This document shows positions 7,538-14,686 of a stretch of DNA of 14,686 nt, piece after piece. Below the pieces are notes generated by a model. The model had not been told where the DNA came from, made no database searches, and was given only the letters and a program-made list of their open reading frames with translations. Both the position numbers and the translations under genes were made by a program. The stretch is from Pseudomonadota bacterium (GTDB lineage: Bacteria; Desulfobacterota; Desulfovibrionia; Desulfovibrionales; Desulfovibrionaceae). The number at the start of each line of letters is the position of its first letter. Positions within the stretch are counted from its first letter, which is position 1. The stretch covers positions 1 to 14,686 of the forward strand of contig JAEXGX010000329.1 in NCBI GenBank assembly GCA_023450535.1, given 5' to 3'.

Positions 7538-8008
7538 TTACCCCCACAGGATATTGCCCAGCATAGGGCCGGAAAACAGGGAATCCTCCGGTGAAAGTGC
7601 AGGGGTTTGCAGCAGTTCTCCGACCTTGTCGATCCATTCCGCGCAGTGCGTCGCGAACAGATTGAGGGCGTTGACTGTTTCCCGCCCGTCCAGACGGGCC
7701 GCATCGAGCGCCAGAGAATACGCGAGAACGCGCGTCGGCCCGTGCAGGCCGATATGCCCGCCCGCCGTGCCCGCGCCCATGAACCCGGCCTCCAGTATCG
7801 TTTCGTACAGGGCGGGCGGCACAGTATCCGGCAATTTTCCCAGGCTGGCGTACAGATAAAGCCGGTCACGGGCTTCATTATATTCCACATTGACGGCCAC
7901 CCCGGCCACGTGCACAAGGGCATAACCTTCCGCATCCAGAGCGACGGGAGAAAGGCCACTGCCGGACAGTGCCTTGTTCAGCATAGCTTCCATAGTTGAA
8001 CGGGACAT
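7538..8008 (-). CDS. CesT/Tir-family type III secretion chaperone
   Basis: A 156-aa small acidic protein with the pattern of class I T3SS effector chaperones: a helix with LNKALSGSGL, a beta strand LDAEGYALVHVAGV, the partner strand AVNVEYNEARDRLYLYASLG with KLPDT after it, then the helix LYETILEAGF, the Gly-rich strand GHIGLHGPTRVLAYSL and the C-terminal helix where NALNLFATHCAEWIDKV sits. Such chaperones are homodimers that bind the N-terminus of a partner effector in the cytoplasm and hand it to the secretion ATPase. The ATG at 8008 has AAGGA 6 nt upstream. It lies 78 nt downstream of the 1464-aa gene on the same strand, so that protein is the probable client. No terminator separates them; a TTGACA at 8067-8062 without a good -10 box might give extra transcription. 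Confidence 0.82.
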   Translation of the reverse strand: MSRSTMEAMLNKALSGSGLSPVALDAEGYALVHVAGVAVNVEYNEARDRLYLYASLGKLPDTVPPALYETILEAGFMGAGTAGGHIGLHGPTRVLAYSLALDAARLDGRETVNALNLFATHCAEWIDKVGELLQTPALSPEDSLFSGPMLGNILWG

Positions 8009-8086
8009 GTTGTTTCCTTGAAAGAGGAGTTACAAAAAGAATTTCACCGGGGCCGACACCTTGTCAATACATCAAGCATACTCGCT

Positions 8087-11000
8087 CTACGCGGCGGGCC
8101 TGCGCAAATCGATATTGATGCAGTCCGTATTCAGCATGGTATTGGCTCGCACAAGCTTTATGCCTCCCACGCCGGGCGAATAGGATTTGGAAATGGGCGC
8201 AGGCCGGTTGAGGCGCACGCTGAGGCGGGTGGGTTCATAGGACTCCCGCGAAGCCAGACGGTCATGGATGGCCTTCAGAATTTCCTCCTGCTTGTCCACT
8301 CCGGCGTGGCGGGCTTCAACAAAGCGACTGCGCAGCTCTTCCAGCAAGCCGGGCTTGAGGTCATAATGCGCCACCACGCGCGCGGTGGGCGGAGCCTTCT
8401 TCAAGGCGCGCTGCACGCTGTCAAGCAAGGCCGGTTCGCTCGAAATACGGGTGCGTACCTCTTCGGGCAACAGAGAATCAAGACGATGCAACACATGCTC
8501 ATCACCCCTGGCACATTCCAACTCCATGCAGGTATCAGGCATAAGCCCCTTTGATCCGGTAGATACCTTGAAGCGCTGGAGCATGTCGAAACTGAAACCC
8601 GCACTGCGGGCAAGCGGATTGATATTGCTCATGGTGTGTTTTTCGGCATTCATGACCCCCGTGGTCACTGCCAGCCCCACACGCGCAGTGCCCGCGCGTT
8701 CAAAAACGGCTGTCTCGCCGTGAGTGTTTTCTTCCAGCGTCTGATTCACCTTGCCTGAAAAGGCAAGTGAAGCCGTGCCGCTTATCGTCGCGCTCTGGGA
8801 GGCGGAGAGCTTCTGCGCAAAAAGAGTATGGGTTAAAGCCAGCGACGCGTTGCCTGAAATTTCACTGCCGTTGATGAAACGGATCTGAGCGGCTCTCAGC
8901 CACAGAGAGCGGTTGCGCGCCTTGTCGGCAAGGCCCGATTCCGAATCCATAAACGCGTCCAGAAAGGCCCGGCAATCTTCCATGCCGGAAAAACGCAACG
9001 CCACCCCCTGTGAATGGTCACCGCCCACGCCCGCGCCTGCCTTGGCAGAAAAACCATGCGGCAGGGAAATACCCAGGCCCACGGCCACATTGACGGCTGT
9101 GCGCCCCTTGAGCAACACCTGATATGCGCCGTTGCCCAGGTTGACGACAGCCAGACTGTTACCGTGCAGAACTTCCAGTTTTGCGGTCAGCGGACTGCTC
9201 AGGTTGGCCTTGGCCACCAGTTTGGAATCCGTGACGGAAAACACTGTCCCCGAATCCAGCACCACACCGCGCGTTCTGTCATACACGAAGCCCTGCCCCG
9301 GACGCGCCACTCCGGCCATCAGACCGCGCACCCCTTCCTTGCGAAACGCTTCGTGCAGCACCTCCCCGCCTGAAGTAATCCGGGAAGCCTCCCGGCGCGC
9401 GGCAAGGCGGCTTTTGCCATCGTCCCGCAACTCTTTGGCCTTTTCTCCCAAGGCCGTCTTGCCCGCAAGACTCAAGCCGACTTTTTTGCTTTCCTGGCGC
9501 AGACGGGCCATGTTGATGCTGCCCTTCGCCGTGGTCATGTTGCCGAGCACCATGGGCACAAGTCCCTTCATAATGCCCTGATCCGCATCCAACCCCCAGT
9601 CTTTGAGCTGGCCCTTGATCGCATCGAATGTAGCCGGGTTCCGTACGTTGAACATGGCTGCATCCGCGCCGCCGTCCAGAAAACTCTTGAGCATGGCCGC
9701 CACCACCGTGGTTTCCAGCCGCCGGATAATATCCGCGCCAAACACCCTTTCAGCCTTGCCCGCCAAGGAAAAAACCTTTTGCTGCTGTTGTTCAAAAGCG
9801 TACAGATCATCCCGAATGGCCTTCTGATCCTCCTTGGCGTCGCCGTCTGCGAAGTACAGCACGGCTTTCGCCCGGGGCAACAGCGTGGGCAGAACCTTCT
9901 CAATGAACGCTTCCGGAGCCGGAAGCCCTCCTCCCACTGCCTTCGCCGTATGCCGCATGGTGCGGGAATCCACATCGGCAAGCCGGGCCAACAGATTGTC
10001 GCGCTCCTCAACAAGCGTGTGCCCTGTGGCATTAAGCACTGTCAGATCCGTGTTGTCTCCATCAAGCTTGTGCAGAATTTCAGCCAGTCTGACCACATCC
10101 CGGCATACTGCATCACGTTCCCGGCTCTGGTGCGGCCAGGCGAACTTGAGCAGCGCCTTTTCAGCCTTGGCTTCCTGCCGCGCATCGCGGCGTTCCGCAT
10201 TTTTTGCGCGCAGTTCAAGGCATTCTTTTACCGCTTTGGCAAAATCACTCAATGTTTTCGCGCTGGTAATGAAGCGCCCCCGTTTGCCGCGCAGGCCATG
10301 CAGCGTCGCGGCCCGCTCATTGAGGGCATCTTGCAGGGTTCGCTGAATCTCTTCGCCGTCAACGCCGTCCGCGCTGTTTCCCTTCAATTTTTGCGCCTGC
10401 TCCAGCATGGCTGCATCAATCTTGTCATAGTCGAGTTCCAGTCCTGCTTCATTGAGATCCAAACGCTCGTTGACATCGATCAGGCCGGTGAGATTAACGA
10501 TATGCTTGTCCAGTACCTCGCGGGCCAAAAATTCCGGGTTGGTCTGGTACATGGCGTGAATGTGCCGCTCACTGCTACGGTGCGTGGCCATGGACGCCGT
10601 GTTCGCCACCAGCTTGCCCGCCCTGTCCAGAGTAGCCGCGCCCTTCAGCCCCTTGTTGAAGCGCTCCCCTGCTTCGATCAACCGCGCCGCTGCGCCTGCT
10701 TCCGTATCCGGGTCTTCCAATCTGGCGGCAATGTCCGACGCGTAGTCAATCGTTTCGGAGTCCAGGCCGAGCGTTGCGCACCATGCCCTAAAATCATCGA
10801 TCTGAAGCGGATCGTGATCCGCCCTCACGTCATTTGCGCCGTTTAAAAGACCGTAACTTCCCGCCGCCGCCTGGAGCAGTGCCACGTGTGCAATGTGATA
10901 ATTGAGATCGGGAATATCCACCTTGCCGCGATCGCCCAAAGCTTTCACCAGATCAGGCGTCAGCAGGAACGAGCGGGCCGACACGCCGCCCGCAGCACGT

Positions 11001-12481
11001 TCGATTACGCCAGTACGTCCATTCCCCTGCCCGCGCGCGCCGGGGATACGCACCGCATCAAGAATATCCCGCTGGATGACATGCAGGGATTGCACCAGTT
11101 CGTGCTGATAGACCACGCCATCCCTGTTCTCCGGGCTTGCCACAGCCTGTTTGAGCAACAACGCCGTATCGGCCCGCTCGGGGTAGGCTCCCTGAAACAA
11201 CATATCCACAAATTGCAGACGGGTAGCATCAGGGCCTTCCGCCATGCCCTTCAGGACGATTTCCAGAAAAGCGGATCGCGCAGATTCCCCTCCGGGGATA
11301 TCGCGCAGGCAATCAGCCAGCGCCCGCCCCATCTCCGTCACCTCCAGGCCCGCTTCCAGACACAACTTGCCCGTACCGCGCAAATCTTCTGGAGAAAGCC
11401 CGGCAAACGCGTCGTTGTGCAGGGCGAATTCCGCCAAACTCGCCTCCAGCGTCTGGCACAGGGCCTCTTCCAGCGCCCGTACGTCACACGATCGGACATA
11501 GCCCCGTTGTTCCAGTATATCCGCAGCATTCAGAGCTTCAGAAAGTTCCGGGGAATTGACCAGTGCTGAAGCCGCAGCCTGTTCTCTCATCTGAAGCATC
11601 ATGCCGCGCAGCGTGGTATTCAGCCTGGAAGCGCGTTCTTCCAGAGGCAAGGCCGCCGTATCGGCAAGCACGTTGAGTCCCTCTTCCAGTTTCATTCGAC
11701 TGGACACGGCGCGCCCTGCCTGAAAAATCTTTTCATCCAGCGCCACGCGTACCGGAAGAGATGCCACTGACGTACCGGGCAGGGCATCACGCATACGCTC
11801 CATACGGGCAAGGGCAGCCTTCATGTCCTCCAGCTTCGCGTCATCAGACAACACCGCTTCTCCAGGCCGGAAAGATTCCAGCTCCTTCAGCAATTCATCG
11901 GAAACAAGCACTTCCTGTGTTGTGTCTCCTGCAAGGTCAGCATGAATTTCCCCGTCTTCCAGCACGAGCGCGCCATCCCCGGAGACTTCTGCCGCTTTCG
12001 CATTATTCGTACTCTGAAATTCTTCCTTCTCGACACGTTGCGCGGAACTTGCCTGCATTCCGGCCACATGCGTATTCCGCGCCTGCTCCATAAGCGCACG
12101 CATATCGTCGGTCACGTCCTGCGGGTTATCGGCTGCAAGTTTTTCCAGTTGCTTCAGTGCGCCATCCACCTGAGTCCCGGCCGCTTGTCCGGCCATTTGT
12201 CCAGACTGCCCAAGGGCTTTTTCCAGCTGGTGGCACGCGCCGAGCAGCAAGGTCTCTTCATTGCGCTGCTTCAGGGTTTCAATCGGAGGCAAATCCTGCG
12301 GGAAAGGCGGCTCGATATCCGTCCGGGCAATGGCGTCTTCAAACAGCACTGCTTCGCCCAAAACTTCCTGCGCAGCATGGGCCAGTGCATTCTCTGCCTC
12401 ATTGTGCTGAACTTCGACATTCGACACCGCGGAAAAAGCGGCGGCTTGAAGAGGAAACTGACTGGCAATATCAAGAGACAT
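8087..12481 (-). CDS. Large putative type III effector (1464 aa), AvrE-like layout
   Basis: I do not recognise the family by sequence. I chose the ATG at 12481 (GGAG 6 nt upstream, promoter ~130 nt upstream); the frame is open 67 more codons, but those cross the promoter. The first ~25 residues (MSLDIASQFPLQAAAFSAVS) are Ser/Ala/Gln-rich and polar, as in T3SS signals, with no Sec signal peptide or membrane helix. Residues ~30-1060 are mostly helical, rich in Glu, Lys, Arg and Ala, with a Lys/Arg-rich stretch near 730-780. Residues ~1075-1325 turn into Gly/Ser/Ala-rich alternating beta-type sequence (AVNVAVGLGISLPHGFSAKA; SGTASLAFSGKVNQTLEE). A helical tail follows (~1326-1412), then a short end with SPGVGGIKLVRANT. 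This order recalls the AvrE/DspE pore-forming effectors, which are somewhat larger. A CesT-type chaperone gene follows, supporting secretion. No WxxxE motif or obvious catalytic signature was seen. Confidence 0.8.
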   Translation of the reverse strand: MSLDIASQFPLQAAAFSAVSNVEVQHNEAENALAHAAQEVLGEAVLFEDAIARTDIEPPFPQDLPPIETLKQRNEETLLLGACHQLEKALGQSGQMAGQAAGTQVDGALKQLEKLAADNPQDVTDDMRALMEQARNTHVAGMQASSAQRVEKEEFQSTNNAKAAEVSGDGALVLEDGEIHADLAGDTTQEVLVSDELLKELESFRPGEAVLSDDAKLEDMKAALARMERMRDALPGTSVASLPVRVALDEKIFQAGRAVSSRMKLEEGLNVLADTAALPLEERASRLNTTLRGMMLQMREQAAASALVNSPELSEALNAADILEQRGYVRSCDVRALEEALCQTLEASLAEFALHNDAFAGLSPEDLRGTGKLCLEAGLEVTEMGRALADCLRDIPGGESARSAFLEIVLKGMAEGPDATRLQFVDMLFQGAYPERADTALLLKQAVASPENRDGVVYQHELVQSLHVIQRDILDAVRIPGARGQGNGRTGVIERAAGGVSARSFLLTPDLVKALGDRGKVDIPDLNYHIAHVALLQAAAGSYGLLNGANDVRADHDPLQIDDFRAWCATLGLDSETIDYASDIAARLEDPDTEAGAAARLIEAGERFNKGLKGAATLDRAGKLVANTASMATHRSSERHIHAMYQTNPEFLAREVLDKHIVNLTGLIDVNERLDLNEAGLELDYDKIDAAMLEQAQKLKGNSADGVDGEEIQRTLQDALNERAATLHGLRGKRGRFITSAKTLSDFAKAVKECLELRAKNAERRDARQEAKAEKALLKFAWPHQSRERDAVCRDVVRLAEILHKLDGDNTDLTVLNATGHTLVEERDNLLARLADVDSRTMRHTAKAVGGGLPAPEAFIEKVLPTLLPRAKAVLYFADGDAKEDQKAIRDDLYAFEQQQQKVFSLAGKAERVFGADIIRRLETTVVAAMLKSFLDGGADAAMFNVRNPATFDAIKGQLKDWGLDADQGIMKGLVPMVLGNMTTAKGSINMARLRQESKKVGLSLAGKTALGEKAKELRDDGKSRLAARREASRITSGGEVLHEAFRKEGVRGLMAGVARPGQGFVYDRTRGVVLDSGTVFSVTDSKLVAKANLSSPLTAKLEVLHGNSLAVVNLGNGAYQVLLKGRTAVNVAVGLGISLPHGFSAKAGAGVGGDHSQGVALRFSGMEDCRAFLDAFMDSESGLADKARNRSLWLRAAQIRFINGSEISGNASLALTHTLFAQKLSASQSATISGTASLAFSGKVNQTLEENTHGETAVFERAGTARVGLAVTTGVMNAEKHTMSNINPLARSAGFSFDMLQRFKVSTGSKGLMPDTCMELECARGDEHVLHRLDSLLPEEVRTRISSEPALLDSVQRALKKAPPTARVVAHYDLKPGLLEELRSRFVEARHAGVDKQEEILKAIHDRLASRESYEPTRLSVRLNRPAPISKSYSPGVGGIKLVRANTMLNTDCINIDLRRPAA

Positions 12482-12610
12482 AGCGCTCTCCAGCAATAAA
12501 GGACATACCCAGAAAACTTTGCTGTTTTTTATCGTAACACACGATTGCCTGTCCATCTCCTTTGCGGCAAACTTTTCTTCCTCATTGACAGCATCCCGCA
12601 CTTCCTCTAT

Positions 12611-12639
12611 ATTAAACGGATACACGTCATGTGTTTCAA
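12611..12639 (-). promoter_or_regulatory. Promoter of the effector-chaperone unit
   Basis: On the minus strand TTGAAA (12639-12634), exactly 17 nt, then TTTAAT (12616-12611); each box matches five of six sigma-70 consensus bases. This is the best promoter in the window. The start of transcription would be near 12604, giving a leader of about 120 nt before the ATG at 12481. The spacer contains ACAC-ATGAC-GTGT, a short inverted repeat that could be an operator. Its position argues against translation starting at 12682. Confidence 0.6.
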
Positions 12640-12810
12640 CATCTGACGATAAACCCCGCATTCGCGGAGACCACGCCGCCAACCGTTTGTTTTGTAAAAA
12701 ACTTCCGGGGAGAAAGGCACAGGAATCAGTCAGTCAGCGGCGTAAAACGCTGTGTTCCAGACCTGATTTCCGGGGTTGTCAACAGTTGAAAACGTATGCC
12801 GCGTGTTCCC
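12640..12810. other. Intergenic region between effector promoter and tRNA-Val
   Basis: No gene seen. It holds three tandem TCAG units (12726-12737), a weak hairpin CAGCG/CGCTG (12735-12739 and 12748-12752), two copies of TTCCGGGG about 65 nt apart, and the palindrome TCAACAGTTGA (12779-12789). The last probably overlaps the tRNA promoter zone: TTGTCA at 12776 and TATGCC at 12795 resemble promoter boxes, but are only 13 nt apart. Confidence 0.4.
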
Positions 12811-12886
12811 GGGCGCTTAGCTCAGCTGGCAGAGCGTCGCCTTTACACGGCGAATGCCGGGGGTTCGAGCCCCTCAGCGCCCACCA
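12811..12886 (+). tRNA. tRNA-Val (anticodon UAC), CCA encoded
   Basis: A complete cloverleaf can be drawn. The acceptor stem is GGGCGCT (12811-12817) with AGCGCCC (12876-12882), seven perfect pairs, then A and an encoded CCA (12884-12886). The D stem is GCTC/GAGC (12820-12823, 12832-12835) around AGCTGGCA. The anticodon stem is TCGCC/GGCGA (12837-12841, 12849-12853) with loop TTTACAC, so the anticodon is TAC at 12844-12846, which reads valine GUN codons. The T arm has GGGGG, loop TTCGAGC and CCCTC with one G-T pair. Confidence 0.97.
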
Positions 12887-12895
12887 TAAAGCATC

Positions 12896-12933
12896 AAGGG
12901 GTTATGGATGTCATCCATAACCCCTTTACATTT
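12896..12933 (+). terminator. Rho-independent terminator of tRNA-Val
   Basis: Arms 12896-12910 and 12912-12926 are perfectly complementary (about 14 bp usable stem with a 3-nt loop), followed by TTTACATTT. It begins 10 nt after the tRNA CCA end and shields the helicase gene from read-through. The stem has an AAGGGG start and CCCCTT end, as in typical strong terminators. Confidence 0.78.
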
Positions 12934-13013
12934 CCACCCCGGATTACCAGAAAGAACAAGGCCCGCGCCCGCCCCGGCGGGGATACAATTAATTTTTTAC
13001 GCAAAGAAGCTCC

Positions 13014-14686
13014 ATGACCGCATCATTTGAAGACCTCGGCCTGTCCCCTGACCTCCTGAAATCCATTGAAGACATGGGGTTTGAAGAACCCTCCCCGATT
13101 CAGGTTCTGGCCGTCCCCCCGCTGCTGGCGGGCAAGGACGTGATGGGGCAGGCGCAGACCGGAACCGGCAAAACCGCCGCGTTCGGCCTGCCCATTCTGG
13201 AAAAAGCCGTGCCCGGCAAGGGCATTCAGGCCATTGTGCTGTGCCCCACGCGTGAACTGGCCATTCAGGTTGCCGAAGAAATGGCAAAGTTGGCCGCACA
13301 CAAGCGGAATCTGACCATTCTGCCCATCTACGGCGGACAGCCCATTGAGCGGCAGTTCCGGGCGCTGTCCAAGGGCGCTCAGGTCGTCGTCGGCACGCCG
13401 GGGCGAGTCATCGACCATTTGCAGCGCGGCACCCTGCGCCTCACTGACGTTTCCATCGCCGTGCTGGACGAAGCCGACGAAATGCTGGACATGGGCTTTC
13501 GCGACGATATTGAGGCCATTCTGGAACAAACTCCGGAAAACTGCCAGCGGGTCATGTTCTCCGCCACCATGCGTGCTCCCATTCTGGAATTGGGCAAGCG
13601 TTTTCTGCATAACCCGGAAATGCTGACCATCACCCACAAGATGCTCACCGTTCCCGCCATTGAGCAGATCTACTACGAAGTGCGCCCCTACCAGAAAATG
13701 GATGCCCTGTGCCGGGTGCTGGATTCACAGGGCTTTCGCAAGGCGCTGGTCTTTTGCTCGACCAAGCGCAGTGTGGATGAAGTGACCGCCCACCTGCAAG
13801 GGCGCGGCTACCAGTCAGACGGCCTGCACGGCAACCTGGCCCAGCCCCAGCGGGATCGGGTCATGAACCGCTTCCGGACCGGGGGCATTGAAATCCTGGT
13901 CGCCACGGACGTGGCCGCGCGCGGCATTGACGTGGACGACGTGGACGCGGTGATCAACTACGACATCCCCCACGACGTGGAAAGCTATGTGCACCGTATC
14001 GGGCGCACCGGGCGGGCGGGACGCGAAGGCAGGGCCTTCACCTTCGTCACCATGCGCGAGAATTACAAACTGCGCGACATTATCCGCTATACCAAGGCCC
14101 ATATCACCCAGGGCACCCTGCCCACCCTGCGCGACGTCGCCAATATCCGCACTTCCAGGCTTCTGGAAGAAGTGCGCCAGACGCTGGAAGAAGGCACGCT
14201 GGAACGCTGGCTGACTCTGGTGGAAGAATTTCTGACCGAGCAGTTTCCGGATGGTGGAGCCACCAGCCGGGACATGGCCGCTGCCATGCTCAAGCTGCTG
14301 ATGCTGCGGGATTTTGGCGCGCAGGACAACACCGCGTCCAAGGATGACTGGGCGGTGCAGGCCGCATCGGCACAAGCGAGAGACGCCCGGCGGCCGGACA
14401 GAAATAGCGACCGAAACTTCGACGGAGGGAGGGACCGCAGAAACGGACCGAGGGAACAACGGCCGCGCGCGGATATCCCCATGACCAGACTCCAGCTCAA
14501 TGTAGGCCACATGCACCGGGTCACGCCCCGCGAGCTGGTCGGAGCCATAGCCGGAGAGTGCGGCATACCGGGTCGCTGCATCGGAGCCATTGACATTCAG
14601 GAACGTTCTTGTGTGGTGGGCATCGCCGAAGAAATGGCCGACGACGTACTGGCCGTGCTCAACTCCCGCGTGTTCATCTGCGGAAC
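13014..14686 (+). CDS. deaD: DEAD-box ATP-dependent RNA helicase, DeaD/CsdA type (partial, C-terminus cut)
   Basis: Unwinds RNA using ATP; this group acts in ribosome assembly, RNA decay and cold adaptation. The 557 codons present show all helicase motifs: Q motif GFEEPSPIQ (22-30), Walker A AQTGTGKT (47-54), PTRELAIQ (78-85), TPGR (128-131), DEAD (152-155; here DEADEML), SAT (183-185), ATDVAARGID (297-306) and HRIGRTGRAG (327-336). After the core comes a helical part (~350-435), an Arg/Asp/Asn-rich basic linker (~457-487) and a DbpA-type RNA-binding domain from ~490 (MTRLQLNVGHMHRVTPREL). The window ends inside that domain. The ATG has only a weak ribosome site (AAGAAG), but the N-terminus fits the family. 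No clear promoter; TACAAT at 12984 lacks a -35 box. The symbol is by family likeness. Confidence 0.94.
   Translation, partial: MTASFEDLGLSPDLLKSIEDMGFEEPSPIQVLAVPPLLAGKDVMGQAQTGTGKTAAFGLPILEKAVPGKGIQAIVLCPTRELAIQVAEEMAKLAAHKRNLTILPIYGGQPIERQFRALSKGAQVVVGTPGRVIDHLQRGTLRLTDVSIAVLDEADEMLDMGFRDDIEAILEQTPENCQRVMFSATMRAPILELGKRFLHNPEMLTITHKMLTVPAIEQIYYEVRPYQKMDALCRVLDSQGFRKALVFCSTKRSVDEVTAHLQGRGYQSDGLHGNLAQPQRDRVMNRFRTGGIEILVATDVAARGIDVDDVDAVINYDIPHDVESYVHRIGRTGRAGREGRAFTFVTMRENYKLRDIIRYTKAHITQGTLPTLRDVANIRTSRLLEEVRQTLEEGTLERWLTLVEEFLTEQFPDGGATSRDMAAAMLKLLMLRDFGAQDNTASKDDWAVQAASAQARDARRPDRNSDRNFDGGRDRRNGPREQRPRADIPMTRLQLNVGHMHRVTPRELVGAIAGECGIPGRCIGAIDIQERSCVVGIAEEMADDVLAVLNSRVFICG

Noticed and set aside
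9779..10846. Long plus-strand open frame (355 codons) opposite the effector gene, and several shorter ones
   Set aside because: They lie antisense to the 1464-aa frame, have no ribosome site or family motifs, and are expected by chance opposite a GC-rich coding strand.
8087..12481. WxxxE, protease, kinase or ADP-ribosyltransferase signatures in the effector
   Set aside because: The few tryptophans (e.g. residues 782 and 962) lack Glu at +4, and I saw no convincing catalytic motif.
12859..12886. tRNA-Val 3' end as an attachment site with a direct repeat at the far side of the effector region
   Set aside because: No copy of the tRNA 3' end was seen at 7260-7540, there is no integrase, and the element would be on the wrong side of the tRNA.

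Overview
This 14.7 kb window looks like chromosomal DNA of a GC-rich Gram-negative bacterium, most likely a member of the Desulfovibrionaceae (Desulfovibrio/Bilophila type). That assignment is an inference. It rests on the truB-rpsO pair, the zinc-ribbon/Yip1 protein, outer-membrane-type lipoprotein signals, the GC-rich hairpin repeats between genes and a type III secretion (T3SS) effector/chaperone pair. No marker in the window fixes the genus.

Left part (1-5277): minus-strand genes lead leftward, a small acidic unknown protein (88 aa), truB (tRNA pseudouridine-55 synthase) and rpsO (ribosomal protein S15, cut by the window edge). To their right lies a secreted three-domain protein (NlpE-like + YbaY/YscW-like + META), also on the minus strand and bounded by strong hairpins. 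Next comes rimO (ribosomal protein S12 methylthiotransferase, minus), divergent from rdgB (dITP/XTP pyrophosphatase, plus). Translation and RNA upkeep plus nucleotide-pool cleaning dominate here. The gaps carry perfect long hairpins and a structured GC-rich repeat that forms the very end of rdgB.

Middle (5278-7537): a plus-strand zinc-ribbon/Yip1 membrane protein is followed by a lipoprotein with a possible CsgG/LpoB-like fold. A convergent gap full of inverted repeats follows.

Right-middle (7538-12810): the accessory part. A 1464-aa protein and, directly downstream on the same strand, a 156-aa CesT/Tir-type secretion chaperone form an effector-chaperone unit with its own good sigma-70-type promoter. 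The large protein has a long helical N-terminal part and a glycine- and serine-rich beta-type C-terminal module. Its layout recalls the AvrE/DspE pore-forming effectors, but I could not assign it to a family. No secretion apparatus gene is in the window, so this is an orphan effector locus. It is the best candidate here for a previously undescribed system.

Right end (12811-14686): tRNA-Val(UAC) with encoded CCA and a strong terminator, then a DEAD-box RNA helicase of the DeaD/CsdA type that runs off the window within its DbpA-like RNA-binding domain.
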